Positions 36,460 to 45,585 of a DNA stretch of 64,000 nt are shown piece after piece (the stretch's first letter is position 1; each line of letters opens with the position of its first letter). The DNA comes from Ewingella americana ATCC 33852 (GTDB taxonomy: Bacteria > Pseudomonadota > Gammaproteobacteria > Enterobacterales > Enterobacteriaceae). A program made the position numbers and the translations under genes. The stretch spans positions 5 through 64,004 of the forward strand of contig NZ_JMPJ01000067.1 of NCBI RefSeq assembly GCF_000735345.1, in the 5' to 3' direction. Below the pieces are notes generated by a model, which saw only the letters and a program-made list of their open reading frames with translations, had not been told where the DNA came from and searched no databases.

Positions 36460-36494
36460 GATTATTTAACAATAATTCAGCGAGTTACCAGAAA

Positions 36495-37217
36495 TTAATG
36501 GCTGTAATCGCCTTGCGCGACTTTCTGCGCACTGAGCAGCGTCTGCTGTTTGCCCACCAGATTCGACATCATGGTGTTGTACTGCGTTGCCTGCTGCTGA
36601 GTCGGGAATTGCACGCCGCCATTGGCGAAAGCAACCTGATTGCCCTGCTGTTGCAGGTAATCGCCCACGGCAATAATGTCCTGAGTGAAGCTGCTGAGTG
36701 CAGGCACCAGTGGGGTCAGAACGTTAGCCGGTTCGGTCACGACATTGGAATAAACCTGACCATAAACCGCTTTCAAATCATCCGGCTGCTTCAACGCGGC
36801 CATCGCGGTATCCGCTTTATTCTTCGAGTCACGAATTTGCGCACTCAGAAGATTTAACGAACCCGCCGCCTGTTGCAGCGCAGAGCGTTGCGTCATGTAG
36901 TCCTGCGGGGCACGAATCTGACCAATGGCGCTTACCGCTGGGACCAGACCGCCTTCAACCGACGACTTCAACTGACGCGAGAACGACAGAATGATGCCGT
37001 AATCGTTAGCATAATTGCCGAACTTCTGTTTTTGATCTTCGCTCAGCGACGGCAGATTCTGCCCGCTGCGCATCACGGTATTTTGCAAATAATCGATAAA
37101 AGCTTTGCGTTGCTCCGGCTCTTTATCGCCGCATGCCGTGAGTTGAAACACGACCAGCAATGCCACAAACGGCGCTAACCAACGCCCGAATGCCCTGCTT
37201 CTGATCCCTACAGCCAT
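36495..37217 (-). CDS. yiaF: DUF3053 lipoprotein YiaF
   Basis: 240 residues. An N-terminal hydrophobic segment ends in the lipobox LTACG (Cys near residue 29), so the mature protein is a lipoprotein. The body matches E. coli YiaF: QRKAFIDYLQNTVMRSGQNLP, YVTQ-like QDYMTQRSALQQAAGSLN and GDYLQQQGNQVAFANGGVQFPT. Predicted mostly helical. YiaF has been suggested to contribute to envelope integrity; function unproven. A terminator follows. Confidence 0.9.
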   Translation of the reverse strand: MAVGIRSRAFGRWLAPFVALLVVFQLTACGDKEPEQRKAFIDYLQNTVMRSGQNLPSLSEDQKQKFGNYANDYGIILSFSRQLKSSVEGGLVPAVSAIGQIRAPQDYMTQRSALQQAAGSLNLLSAQIRDSKNKADTAMAALKQPDDLKAVYGQVYSNVVTEPANVLTPLVPALSSFTQDIIAVGDYLQQQGNQVAFANGGVQFPTQQQATQYNTMMSNLVGKQQTLLSAQKVAQGDYSH

Positions 37218-37662
37218 GAGTCCTGACTCCTGATTTCAATGTTCTTTTTACCGGCCAGTTCCGTGCCGATCTGGGCTTTCCATGCGTGTAATAGAATAGA
37301 ACATCTGGGGTGAGAACGCTTTTTAAAAAAGCGGGCAAAAGGGTTTAAATTCAACTTCAACGTCAAAACCGTGGGCCGCCACGCAAACTGTTCTGCTCCT
37401 GCCTCTGAAAAGGGGGAGGGATAAAACCAACGTCAAAATCCTAAACAAAACAAACTGAAACGGCTCGGTTGAGAAGCCAGTAAGCCGCATTCAGAAGTGA
37501 CGCCGAGCAAGAGGTGGAAAACCGCGTGGTAGTTTGCGTTTCAACGCAATGTCTTAAATTTAAAACTAAAATTTGCAATCAAAAAAAAAGAGGCCAGGTC
37601 ACCAGACCCAGCCCCCCCTCAACACTTTACCTTCAGCTTTCTAAAAGCTGAAAATCCCCTGC
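37218..37662. other. Intergenic region between yiaF and glyS
   Basis: About 445 bases with no supported gene. It contains a purine/pyrimidine-biased hairpin-like segment near 37395-37420 (CTCCTGCCTC then GGGGGAGGG) and, at its glyS end, the glyS terminator. Confidence 0.5.
37580..37613 (-). terminator. Terminator after glyS
   Basis: On the minus strand GGCTGGGTC and GACCTGGCC pair over 9 positions (two G-U wobbles) around TGGT and are followed by CTCTTTTTTTTT. Confidence 0.8.
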
Positions 37663-39732
37663 TTATTGAAGCAGAGAAATATCCGCGACTTGCAGGAACA
37701 GCTCACGCAGCTTGGACAGCAGCGTCAGGCGGTTCACGCGGATGGCTTCGTTCTCATCCATTACCATCACGGTATCAAAGAAGCTGTCGACGGTTTCACG
37801 CAGCGCGGCTAACTCAACCAGCGCTTCCTGATACTGGCCTGCTGCGAACAGCGGTTCCAGTTTGTCGCGCAGGACGACCAGATGGGTCGCCAGCTTCAGC
37901 TCTGCCGCTTCTTTCAACACGGAAGCGTGGACGTGGTCCAGCAAGGTGTCGGTAGACTTCGCAAGAATGTTTGAAACACGTTTGTTGGCAGCGGCCAGCG
38001 TCGCGGCTTCATCCAGTGTACGGAAGTGACTCACGGCTTTCACACGGGCGTCGAAATCAGCAGGCTTGGTCGGACGACGCGCCAATACGGCTTGAATGGT
38101 GTCGACCGCGTGACCTTCTTCCTGATACCACGCGCGGAAACGACCGAGCATGAAATCAACCACTTCATCCACAGCCTTGGCGTTAGTCAGCTTGTCGCCG
38201 TACAGGCGAACCGCTTCTTCGGTCAGGGTTTGCAGGTCGAGAGGCAGGTTCTTCTCGACGATAATGCGCAGCACGCCCAGCGCGGCACGGCGCAGAGCGA
38301 ATGGGTCTTTATCGCCTTTTGGATGTTGACCGATGCCGAAGATACCGGCTAGCGTGTCCATTTTGTCAGCGATTGCCAGCGCACAGGCCACCAGCGATTC
38401 TGGCAGTTGGTCGCCAGCAAAGCGCGGCTGATACTGCTCGTTCAGCGCCACGGCCACTTCTTCAGCTTCGCCGTCATGACGCGCATAGTGCATGCCCATC
38501 ACGCCCTGAGTGTCGGTGAACTCGAACACCATGTTGGTCATCAGGTCGCACTTAGACAGCAGGCCCGCGCGCTTGGCGTTCTCAACGTTGGCACCGATTT
38601 TATCGGCGATCCAACCTGACAGCGCTTCGATACGGTTGGTCTTGTCACGCAAAGTGCCGAGCTGTTTCTGGAACAGAACGGTTTCCAGACGCGGCAAGTT
38701 GTCTTCCAGACGCTTTTTCAGGTCGGTATTGAAGAAGAACTCGGCGTCGGCCAGACGTGGACGAACCACTTTCTCGTTACCGGAGATGATCTGCTGCGGG
38801 TCTTTCGACTCGATATTGGTCACGAAGATAAAGTTCGGCAGCAGTTTGCCCGCGGCGTCGTACACCGGGAAATACTTCTGGTCGCCCTTCATGGTGTAAA
38901 CCAGCGCTTCAGCAGGCACCTTGAGGAATTTCTCTTCGAACTTGGCGGTCAGCACGACCGGCCATTCAACCAGCGAGGCCACTTCTTCCAGCAGGCTTTC
39001 GCTCAGGTCAGCAATACCACCGATCTCTTTGGCAGCTTTCTCGGCATCTTGCTTGATGAGGGCTTTACGCTGCTCATAATCGGCAACCACTTTGCCGCGT
39101 TCCAGCAAGATTTGCGGGTACTGGTCAGCATTGTCGATGGTGAATTCAGCTTCGCCCATGAAGCGGTGGCCGCGAATAGTGCGCGCAGACTCGATGCCCA
39201 GAATGGTGCCTGGGATCAGCTCATCGCCCAGCAGCAGGGTCACGGTATGAACCGGACGCACAAACTGCACGTCGGAGTCGCCCCAGTGCATCAGTTTAGG
39301 AATTGGCAGTTTAGCCAGCGAATTGGCGACCATCGGTGCCAGCAGGTGTTGCGCGCTCTCGCCTTTGACGTGCGCACGGTAAACCAGCCATTCACCTTTG
39401 TCAGTCACCAGACGCTCGGCCTGATCGACAGTAATGCCACAACCGCGCGCCCAGCCTTCGGCCGCTTTGCTCGGTTTACCTTCGGCATCAAAAGCCTGAG
39501 ACACGGCTGGGCCGCGTTTTTCGACTTCACGATCGGCCTGAGTGGCGCTCAGGTTGGAGACTTTCAGCGCCAGACGGCGCGGTGCCGCGAACCATTTTAC
39601 TTCGCCGTGTGGCAGATTTGCCGCATCCAGCTCCGCAGTCAGGTTAGCCGCAAAAGATTCAGCAAGGCTACGCAGAGCCTTCGGTGGCAGTTCTTCAGTA
39701 CCGATTTCCACCAGAAAAGTTTTTTCAGTCAT
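37663..39732 (-). CDS. glyS: Glycyl-tRNA synthetase beta subunit
   Basis: 689 residues, identical in length to E. coli GlyS and very similar throughout, starting [21 protein letters not shown] and ending [13 protein letters not shown]. Forms the alpha2beta2 bacterial-type glycyl-tRNA synthetase with GlyQ; the beta subunit binds tRNA and includes an HD-like domain and a C-terminal anticodon-binding region. It begins 9 bases after glyQ. The ATG at 39732 is taken; a GTG one codon upstream is possible. Confidence 0.97.
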   Translation of the reverse strand: MTEKTFLVEIGTEELPPKALRSLAESFAANLTAELDAANLPHGEVKWFAAPRRLALKVSNLSATQADREVEKRGPAVSQAFDAEGKPSKAAEGWARGCGITVDQAERLVTDKGEWLVYRAHVKGESAQHLLAPMVANSLAKLPIPKLMHWGDSDVQFVRPVHTVTLLLGDELIPGTILGIESARTIRGHRFMGEAEFTIDNADQYPQILLERGKVVADYEQRKALIKQDAEKAAKEIGGIADLSESLLEEVASLVEWPVVLTAKFEEKFLKVPAEALVYTMKGDQKYFPVYDAAGKLLPNFIFVTNIESKDPQQIISGNEKVVRPRLADAEFFFNTDLKKRLEDNLPRLETVLFQKQLGTLRDKTNRIEALSGWIADKIGANVENAKRAGLLSKCDLMTNMVFEFTDTQGVMGMHYARHDGEAEEVAVALNEQYQPRFAGDQLPESLVACALAIADKMDTLAGIFGIGQHPKGDKDPFALRRAALGVLRIIVEKNLPLDLQTLTEEAVRLYGDKLTNAKAVDEVVDFMLGRFRAWYQEEGHAVDTIQAVLARRPTKPADFDARVKAVSHFRTLDEAATLAAANKRVSNILAKSTDTLLDHVHASVLKEAAELKLATHLVVLRDKLEPLFAAGQYQEALVELAALRETVDSFFDTVMVMDENEAIRVNRLTLLSKLRELFLQVADISLLQ

Positions 39733-39741
39733 CACTGTTTC

Positions 39742-40656
39742 TCACTTCTCGTTCTTTTTGCACATCGGGAAGCCCAGCACTTCGCGGGAAGCGTAATACG
39801 CTTCAGCAACCGCTTTAGTGAGGGTACGGATGCGCAGAATGTAGCGCTGGCGTTCAGTCACGGAGATGGCTTTACGCGCGTCCAGCAGGTTAAAGCAATG
39901 CGCCGCTTTCAGAATGCGTTCGTAAGCAGGCAGTGCCAGCGGCTTCTCAAGAGCCAACAGGGTTTGCGCTTCTTTCTCATGCTGCTCGAAACAGGTGAAC
40001 AGGAAATCAACGTCGGCGTATTCGAAGTTATAAGTCGATTGCTCAACTTCGTTCTGGTGGAACACGTCGCCGTAGGTGGTTTTACCCAGCGGGCCGTCGC
40101 TCCAGACCAAGTCGTAAACGCTGTCTACGCCCTGGATATACATCGCCAGACGTTCCAGACCGTAAGTGATTTCGCCGGTAACAGGCTTACATTCCAGACC
40201 GCCAACCTGCTGGAAGTAAGTGAACTGCGTCACTTCCATGCCGTTCAGCCACACTTCCCAACCCAGACCCCATGCGCCAAGCGTTGGGTTTTCCCAGTTG
40301 TCTTCGACGAAGCGGATGTCGTGGATCAGCGGGTCAATACCCAGCTCTTTCAGCGAGCCGAGGTACAGCTCCTGAATGTTGTCCGGGGAAGGTTTGATCA
40401 TCACCTGGAACTGGTAATAGTGTTGCAAGCGGTTTGGGTTCTCACCGTAGCGACCGTCAGTCGGGCGGCGTGACGGCTGGACATAGGCTGCCGCAAAAGG
40501 CTCTGGGCCGAGTGCGCGCAGGCTGGTCATCGGGTGCGAGGTACCCGCGCCGACTTCCATATCCAGTGGTTGAACAATGGTGCAGCCCTGCTGCGCCCAA
40601 TAATCCTGAAGTGTCAGGATCAGGCCCTGAAAGGTCTTGGTATCAAACTTTTGCAT
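39742..40656 (-). CDS. glyQ: Glycyl-tRNA synthetase alpha subunit
   Basis: 304 residues (E. coli 303). Class II synthetase catalytic subunit that makes glycyl-adenylate. Begins [24 protein letters not shown] and contains the class II motif region [23 protein letters not shown]. First gene of glyQS. Confidence 0.97.
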   Translation of the reverse strand: MQKFDTKTFQGLILTLQDYWAQQGCTIVQPLDMEVGAGTSHPMTSLRALGPEPFAAAYVQPSRRPTDGRYGENPNRLQHYYQFQVMIKPSPDNIQELYLGSLKELGIDPLIHDIRFVEDNWENPTLGAWGLGWEVWLNGMEVTQFTYFQQVGGLECKPVTGEITYGLERLAMYIQGVDSVYDLVWSDGPLGKTTYGDVFHQNEVEQSTYNFEYADVDFLFTCFEQHEKEAQTLLALEKPLALPAYERILKAAHCFNLLDARKAISVTERQRYILRIRTLTKAVAEAYYASREVLGFPMCKKNEK

Positions 40657-40776
40657 GTTGGTTTCGCACGCGAGACAGTGAGTTTAAAAGAGTCGGACAG
40701 TATACCCGCTGAGCGGAAGATAATCAGCCAGAATGACACAACAGATCGGTTGCATTAGGTTTCGGCCTCTCTGTGC

Positions 40777-41061
40777 TCATCGACTGGCGGCTAATCGGTA
40801 GGCTGCATCGCCTTCCCGCTTGCCTATCGCCACCACCACGACCACTATTTGCTGGTCTTCCACCTGATAAACCAACCGATAACCCAGACTTTTGAGTTTA
40901 ATTTTATATCGATTGGCTTTTGGCCCGGATAAACGCGCTGAGGGGACATGCGGGTTTTCCAGCCGCTCGGCCAGTTTTTTCTTGAATTGCTCTTTGATGG
41001 GGGGAGCCAGCGCCTTCCATTCCTTGAGCGCCGACTTTAAGAAATCGAGTTTATAGGTCAT
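40777..41061 (-). CDS. RelE/ParE-family toxin
   Basis: 94 residues, basic. The RelE fold pattern is clear: YKLDFLKSALKEWKALAPPIKEQFKKKLAERLENP, then YKIKLKSLGYRLVYQVEDQQIVVVVVAIGKREGDAAY. The Lys/Arg residues of E. coli-type RelE catalysis are present (RYKIKLKSLGYRL). Likely a ribosome-dependent mRNA endonuclease. The start overlaps the antitoxin gene by 11 bases. It sits between glyQ and a lipase autotransporter. Confidence 0.9.
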   Translation of the reverse strand: MTYKLDFLKSALKEWKALAPPIKEQFKKKLAERLENPHVPSARLSGPKANRYKIKLKSLGYRLVYQVEDQQIVVVVVAIGKREGDAAYRLAASR

Positions 41062-41299
41062 CCAGAGTCAGCCTTATCCTTTCTTCACCCTGCCGCTTAT
41101 CCATAATGCGGTTCAATTCGACGTCTTCCGCCAAACTCATGAGATAGGCGTAGAGGTCAGGCGGGACACAGTAAAAGGCCGGTTCGTTGCGATTGAGAAT
41201 TGCCACGGATTCGCCTTCTCCTGCGCTAAACGTCCCCATTGGGTCACGTTTTAATTCAGTAATGCTGGCAGCTGATGAGGTGAGTATTTCAAACGGCAT
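41051..41299 (-). CDS. Phd/YefM-type antitoxin
   Basis: 82 residues. N-terminal Phd/YefM DNA-binding pattern (ILTSSAASITELKRDPMGTFSAGEGESVAILNRNEPAFYCVPPDLYAYL) and an acidic C-terminal tail (GEERIRLTLDDL) that should bind the toxin. The ATG lies in one arm of an inverted repeat whose loop contains the AGGAG ribosome site (41294-41325), and a TATAAT-like hexamer and a 32-bp palindrome lie just upstream. Confidence 0.9.
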   Translation of the reverse strand: MPFEILTSSAASITELKRDPMGTFSAGEGESVAILNRNEPAFYCVPPDLYAYLMSLAEDVELNRIMDKRQGEERIRLTLDDL

Positions 41300-41325
41300 A
41301 GTTTTTCTCCTGTCAGACTATGCCG
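41294..41325 (-). promoter_or_regulatory. Inverted repeat spanning antitoxin start codon
   Basis: CGGCATAG (41294-41301) and CTATGCCG (41318-41325) are perfect 8-base arms with a 16-base loop. The antitoxin ATG is in the minus-strand arm and AGGAG is in the loop. Confidence 0.5.
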
Positions 41326-41335
41326 TAATTATAGC

Positions 41336-41367
41336 CTTTAAAGGTGCTTTTAAAAGCACCTTTAAAG
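41336..41367. promoter_or_regulatory. 32-bp perfect palindrome between the antitoxin and autotransporter genes
   Basis: The half CTTTAAAGGTGCTTTT (41336-41351) is followed by its exact reverse complement (41352-41367). It lies just after the autotransporter stop and just upstream of a TATAAT-like hexamer (minus strand, about 41329-41334) for the toxin-antitoxin genes. It may be both a terminator hairpin and an operator. Confidence 0.6.
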
Positions 41368-41373
41368 ATTCTT

Positions 41374-43389
41374 TTAGAACCTTGCACTGATACCCGCGTT
41401 GTAAGAGGTCTGTTCGCCAGAATCCAGTCCGGTGGTCTGGGAAACGGCGGCGAAGGCGGCGACGCTGTCGGTCAACTGCACGTTAGCGCCGATGGTCATA
41501 TCCACCCAGTCTTTATCCTGATCTTCCGTGGTGCGGCTAAAGCGCGTGCGGGTCGATTTAATCGCGCCGGTGGCGGTGTAGTTGTTATCACCGAACTGGC
41601 GGTCATAGGTGACCTGCGCATACGGGTTGACGATGCCCAGCTGCGCGTTCAGACGCCAGCCCAGCGCGCCAATCTGCGAGTGGGAAGTCTGGTCGCCAAA
41701 GCGCATTGAGGTGCTGTTGTTGTCCTTCTCGGCGTAGCCGTTAACGCTGCTGTAATCCCAGCTGTATTGCGCCACCGGGCCGGTAGTCAGCACGGGTAAC
41801 ACCGGAATATCCCAACCTGCGGTCACGCGGCCACCGATATTTTTACCGTCGGTGTCGCCCTGCTCGGTGCGGGTTGCTGGGCCGAGGGTGATGCTGCGCT
41901 TGATGTCGTCATAGTTCAGCGAGCCATAGTGGAAATCGCCGTTGATCCAGCCGTTTTCGGCGATTTTCACTCCGGTGAAGGCCGTCGCCATCCAGCCACG
42001 CGTGCGATAGCTGAAGTTGTCGGTCGGGTCCTGCTTGTCGCTGGAGCCGGAAATCATCAGGCCCATCATCCAGTTGTCGGTCAGCTGATAATCCAGCCCG
42101 ATATTGCCGGAGTTGGTGGTGCTGTCGCCATTGCCCAGAGAAGGATTGGCTTTGTTGTCGAAGTGCTGCCCGGCATAGCCGCCGAACATGCCGAAGGTGC
42201 CGGCTTTGTTATCCTGCGTGCGCAGCTGCTGGTAGCGGCTGTCGAGCAGCCCTTGGGTGTTGCGCGCTAATGCCAGTGAACCTTGGTTCAGGGCAGTGAC
42301 TTCCAGCGGGCCGTTGATCACCGACTGCATATACTGCGCAATCAGCGCGTGGGCCTGCGGCGTTGGGTGGAAGTGGTCGGCAAACAGGAAAGCTTTGCTG
42401 CTGTCGAAGCCCGGCAGGTTGGAAGTACATTCTGACGCCGAGGTGCCGACCGGGCAGGCGGTGCCCGCGGTATTGGCGAAGCCGTACATCGCCGGGTTGG
42501 CGATCACTTCGTTGAACAGGCCGTTGATGTCCACGCGCGCGATGTTGCCGCCGGTTTTCGCCAGCGCGATATCTTCGGTGGTGTTGTAGGTTTCAGTCAG
42601 CCCTTCCGCCACGCCGCGCAGCGCGTCATAGGCCGCAATCATCCCCTTCGATATCAAGTCCTGCACGATCTCTGAGTCCAGCCCGGCGGTAGTCGAGGCC
42701 TTTAACGCGTCGTGGATGGCCTGAGTACGGGCATCGGTGCTCGGGGTGTTTTGCGCGTTGAGGTACTTATAGGCTGCTTCCAGCGCCTGCTGCTGCACTG
42801 GCAGCATGCCGACTTGAATAATGCCTTCCATCAATACCGGGGTCAGGCCGATGTTAGGCACCGTCGGCACCACCACGGTTCCTGCTCCGGCTTTCAGTAA
42901 GTCATTAACCTGCGACGCGGCCTGAGTCGCGCTGTTAGTTGCAATATCCAAGGCTTTTAATGGGTTAAGCGCCGCAGCCGCCAAGTCATTGCCGCCAATC
43001 CAATGGATGTACAAGCCATTCGGATCGGCTTTGCCGCCGGTGGAAGCCAAATAGTTTTTTACCTGATCCTGCGTGGTGTAGTCGGAATCCAGCCCCGGCA
43101 CGGCCACGCCGCCGCCTTCGGCATAGTTCAGCCCGCCTTTGGAAGAAGGCGTTAACGTGGTGCCGATATTGCCAGCCAGAATTTCGTCATAAAGCTGATG
43201 GGAGCTGCTGTCGAAGGTCCAGCGGCCGATATTTCCGGTGTCGCTCAGGCTGTCGCCGAACACATAGAGCTGGTCATAGGCATGGGCTGAGGCGCTGGTG
43301 CCAAGCAGAATGGCGGTAGCCAGAGCACATCGGGTCAGGCGTGAAAGAGGTTTTTTATTCTTATCCATCAGGTGTTGGCTCATCATCAT
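41374..43389 (-). CDS. GDSL-lipase autotransporter (EstA/ApeE-like)
   Basis: About 671 residues. Signal peptide ending SASAHA, then a GDSL/SGNH esterase domain: Ser in VFGDSLSDTGNIG, the Asn block in WIGGNDLA, and the Asp/His pair in FADHFHPTPQAH. The C-terminal 270 residues form a type Va autotransporter beta-barrel ending in Phe (SYNAGISARF). It should place an esterase on the outer membrane surface. The start is uncertain among several clustered Met codons (43383-43404); 43389 is chosen for the GGAA-containing upstream. A palindrome follows the stop. Confidence 0.88.
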   Translation of the reverse strand: MMMSQHLMDKNKKPLSRLTRCALATAILLGTSASAHAYDQLYVFGDSLSDTGNIGRWTFDSSSHQLYDEILAGNIGTTLTPSSKGGLNYAEGGGVAVPGLDSDYTTQDQVKNYLASTGGKADPNGLYIHWIGGNDLAAAALNPLKALDIATNSATQAASQVNDLLKAGAGTVVVPTVPNIGLTPVLMEGIIQVGMLPVQQQALEAAYKYLNAQNTPSTDARTQAIHDALKASTTAGLDSEIVQDLISKGMIAAYDALRGVAEGLTETYNTTEDIALAKTGGNIARVDINGLFNEVIANPAMYGFANTAGTACPVGTSASECTSNLPGFDSSKAFLFADHFHPTPQAHALIAQYMQSVINGPLEVTALNQGSLALARNTQGLLDSRYQQLRTQDNKAGTFGMFGGYAGQHFDNKANPSLGNGDSTTNSGNIGLDYQLTDNWMMGLMISGSSDKQDPTDNFSYRTRGWMATAFTGVKIAENGWINGDFHYGSLNYDDIKRSITLGPATRTEQGDTDGKNIGGRVTAGWDIPVLPVLTTGPVAQYSWDYSSVNGYAEKDNNSTSMRFGDQTSHSQIGALGWRLNAQLGIVNPYAQVTYDRQFGDNNYTATGAIKSTRTRFSRTTEDQDKDWVDMTIGANVQLTDSVAAFAAVSQTTGLDSGEQTSYNAGISARF

Positions 43390-43591
43390 GTTTTCCATCA
43401 TCAACGAGAAGGTCGAAGACCCATCTGTATGTAAGGATTGCGTAATTTGTGGTGTTGACTATGGTTCAGAATGCCGGGTAGTCAAGGATGAGAACGCAAA
43501 AGCGGGAAGTTGCAGAGTAGTCTCATCAAGTTGCAGACTAGCTCCATTAGTAGGACTATGAGCCACCGCCATGACGATAAGGATTAACGTA

Positions 43592-44158
43592 ATGACACGA
43601 TGTAGTTGGGTATCCAAAGAGCCCATTTATCTGGAGTATCACGACAAAGAATGGGGCGTTCCGGTGAAAGATGGCCGCGAACTGTTCGAAATGCTGTGTC
43701 TTGAAGGCCAGCAGGCCGGTCTTTCCTGGATAACCGTGTTGCGTAAACGCGAGAATTATCGCCGCTGTTTTCACAATTTCGACCCAGTTCGCATCGCAAA
43801 AATGAGCGATGAGGATGTCGAAACGCTGGTACTGGACGCGGGCATCATTCGCCATCGCGGTAAAATCAAAGCCATCATCTCCAATGCACAGGCCTATTTG
43901 GCGATGCAAGCCAACGGCGAGGACTTCTCTGACTTTATTTGGCAGTTTGTCGATAACCAACCGGTCATCAATAATCCTCTCGGCCCAGAAGGCATTCCGG
44001 CCAAAACCGCCGTGTCTGACAGCATGTCCAAGGCATTGAAGAAGAAAGGTTTTAAGTTTATCGGCTCGACCATTTGCTACGCTTTTATGCAGGCCGCAGG
44101 GCTGGTGAACGATCATCAATCTTACTGCTTCTGCCACCCCGACAATCGCCCGGCATGA
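43592..44158 (+). CDS. tag: DNA-3-methyladenine glycosylase I
   Basis: 188 residues. Removes 3-methyladenine from alkylated DNA. The structural zinc ligands are visible: Cys in TRCSWV and His in LEYHDKEWG at the N-terminus, and the Cys/His pair in SYCFCHPDN at the C-terminus. Other hallmarks are FEMLCLEGQQAGLSWITVLRKR and GFKFIGSTICYAFMQAAGLVNDH. AAGGA precedes the ATG at 43592. It overlaps yiaC by four bases, as in E. coli. Confidence 0.95.
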   Translation: MTRCSWVSKEPIYLEYHDKEWGVPVKDGRELFEMLCLEGQQAGLSWITVLRKRENYRRCFHNFDPVRIAKMSDEDVETLVLDAGIIRHRGKIKAIISNAQAYLAMQANGEDFSDFIWQFVDNQPVINNPLGPEGIPAKTAVSDSMSKALKKKGFKFIGSTICYAFMQAAGLVNDHQSYCFCHPDNRPA

Positions 44159-44598
44159 TCCGCCTCTCCTCACCCGCCGACACGCCAGCCATTATGCTGC
44201 TCTGGCTGAAAAGCACCCTCGCCGCTCACCCCTTTATAGAGGAGTCATACTGGTATGAGAGCGCCGCGATGGTGCGCGAGGAGTTCTTACCGAAAGCCGT
44301 CACTTGGGTTTCTTGCGACGCGGCGGGCGAGATTGAGGGTTTCATCAGCGTGCTCAACAAGCAGTTTATTGGCGCGCTGTTCATCAAAGAAACGCTTTAT
44401 GGTCAAGGCGTTGCTCAACGTTTGATGCAGCAAGCCAAGGAGAGTTTCCCCCTGCTGCTGTTTGAGGTTTACCAACAAAACCACCGCGCGGTGGCGTTTT
44501 ACCGCAAAGAGGGGTTTTTGGTAGTCAATGAGACTGTCCATCCCGGGACGTCTCTCCCCACTTGGGTACTGCGCTGGCAAAAGCCTTTTGCGTCGTAA
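44155..44598 (+). CDS. yiaC: N-acetyltransferase YiaC
   Basis: 147 residues, GNAT family. Resembles E. coli YiaC (HPFIEESYWYESAAMVREEFLP, LFEVYQQNHRAVAFYRKEGFLVV and LPTWVLRW). YiaC acts as a lysine acetyltransferase in E. coli. The acetyl-CoA loop is KETLYGQGVAQRLMQQA. The ATG overlaps the tag stop (ATGA), so translation is coupled. Confidence 0.9.
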   Translation: MIRLSSPADTPAIMLLWLKSTLAAHPFIEESYWYESAAMVREEFLPKAVTWVSCDAAGEIEGFISVLNKQFIGALFIKETLYGQGVAQRLMQQAKESFPLLLFEVYQQNHRAVAFYRKEGFLVVNETVHPGTSLPTWVLRWQKPFAS

Positions 44599-44837
44599 CG
44601 CGTTAAAAAAAAGTTCCGTAAAAATCCGCAGAAGTGACAAAAAAGGAGAACCGGAATTCTCCTACTGCTTAACGCAGCAAAATTCCGCATAAAGAGCGCC
44701 AGAAAGCCGAAATACCTATGACAGCCGGTTTCATTTCTTTATGTTTTGACACCTTTTTATGTGCAACTTGTGACGAATTGCCGCGTCATAATCAAAACGA
44801 TTCGGCTTGAAATAAAACATCCCTAAAGGAAATTAAG

Positions 44838-45500
44838 ATGAAGAGAAGACTTCTTGTGGTCGCGGGCGCACTTTGCGTCACTATGGGCCTGTCAGCCTGT
44901 ACCACCAACCCGTATACCGGCGAATCTGAAGCAGGAAAATCAGGCATCGGCGCAGGTCTTGGGGCCGCACTGGGCGCGGGCGTAGGGATGCTTTCATCAT
45001 CTAAACATGACCGCGGCAAAGGCGCTCTGATTGGCGCAGCGGCAGGCGCAGCACTGGGCGGCGGCGCGGGTTATTACATGGATGTGCAGGAATCCAAACT
45101 GCGTGACAAAATGCGCGGCACCGGCGTTAGCGTGACCCGTCAGGGCGATAACATCGTGCTGAACATGCCAAATAACGTCACCTTCGACTCGAACAGCAGC
45201 ACCCTGAAACCGGCGGGTGCCAACACCCTGACCGGCGTGGCGATGGTGCTTAAAGAATATCCGAAAACTGCCGTTAACGTCGTCGGCTACACCGACAGCA
45301 CCGGCACTCGCGCGCTGAACATGAAACTGTCCCAGCAGCGTGCTGACGGCGTAGGTAGCGCCCTGATCACCCAAGGGGTGGACGGCAGCCGCGTGCGCAC
45401 TCAGGGCGCAGGCCCGGACAACCCAATCGCCAGCAACAGCACCGAACAGGGCAAAGCGCAGAACCGTCGCGTAGAAATTACCCTCAGTCCGTTGCAGTAA
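44838..45500 (+). CDS. yiaD: OmpA-family lipoprotein YiaD
   Basis: 220 residues. Lipoprotein signal with lipobox LSAC (Cys near residue 21). A Gly-rich segment (about 35-82, GKSGIGAGLGAALGAGVGM and GALIGAAAGAALGGGAGYYMD) is glycine-zipper-like. The C-terminal OmpA-like peptidoglycan-binding domain (about 100-220) has NNVTFDSNSSTLKPAG, VVGYTDSTG, LSQQRADGVGSAL and NRRVEITL. Similar to E. coli YiaD, an outer-membrane lipoprotein that suppresses bamB defects. Terminator follows. Confidence 0.93.
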   Translation: MKRRLLVVAGALCVTMGLSACTTNPYTGESEAGKSGIGAGLGAALGAGVGMLSSSKHDRGKGALIGAAAGAALGGGAGYYMDVQESKLRDKMRGTGVSVTRQGDNIVLNMPNNVTFDSNSSTLKPAGANTLTGVAMVLKEYPKTAVNVVGYTDSTGTRALNMKLSQQRADGVGSALITQGVDGSRVRTQGAGPDNPIASNSTEQGKAQNRRVEITLSPLQ

Positions 45501-45519
45501 GTGGTATCGATTTGGTAAT

Positions 45520-45545
45520 TACGGGGCCTAATGGCCCCGTTTTTT
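45520..45545 (+). terminator. Terminator after yiaD
   Basis: ACGGGGCC and GGCCCCGT arms around TAAT, followed by TTTTT. Confidence 0.9.
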
Positions 45546-45585
45546 ATGCTAGTCTCCTGTGGTTATGCATTTTGAGGAAAAGGTT

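Noticed and set aside
39049-40473. 474-codon plus-strand frame opposite glyS-glyQ
   Set aside because: It spans two conserved genes on the opposite strand; composition and lack of domains mark it as a shadow frame.
43556-44173. Minus-strand frame opposite tag
   Set aside because: It mirrors the tag gene, which has full catalytic and zinc-binding motifs.
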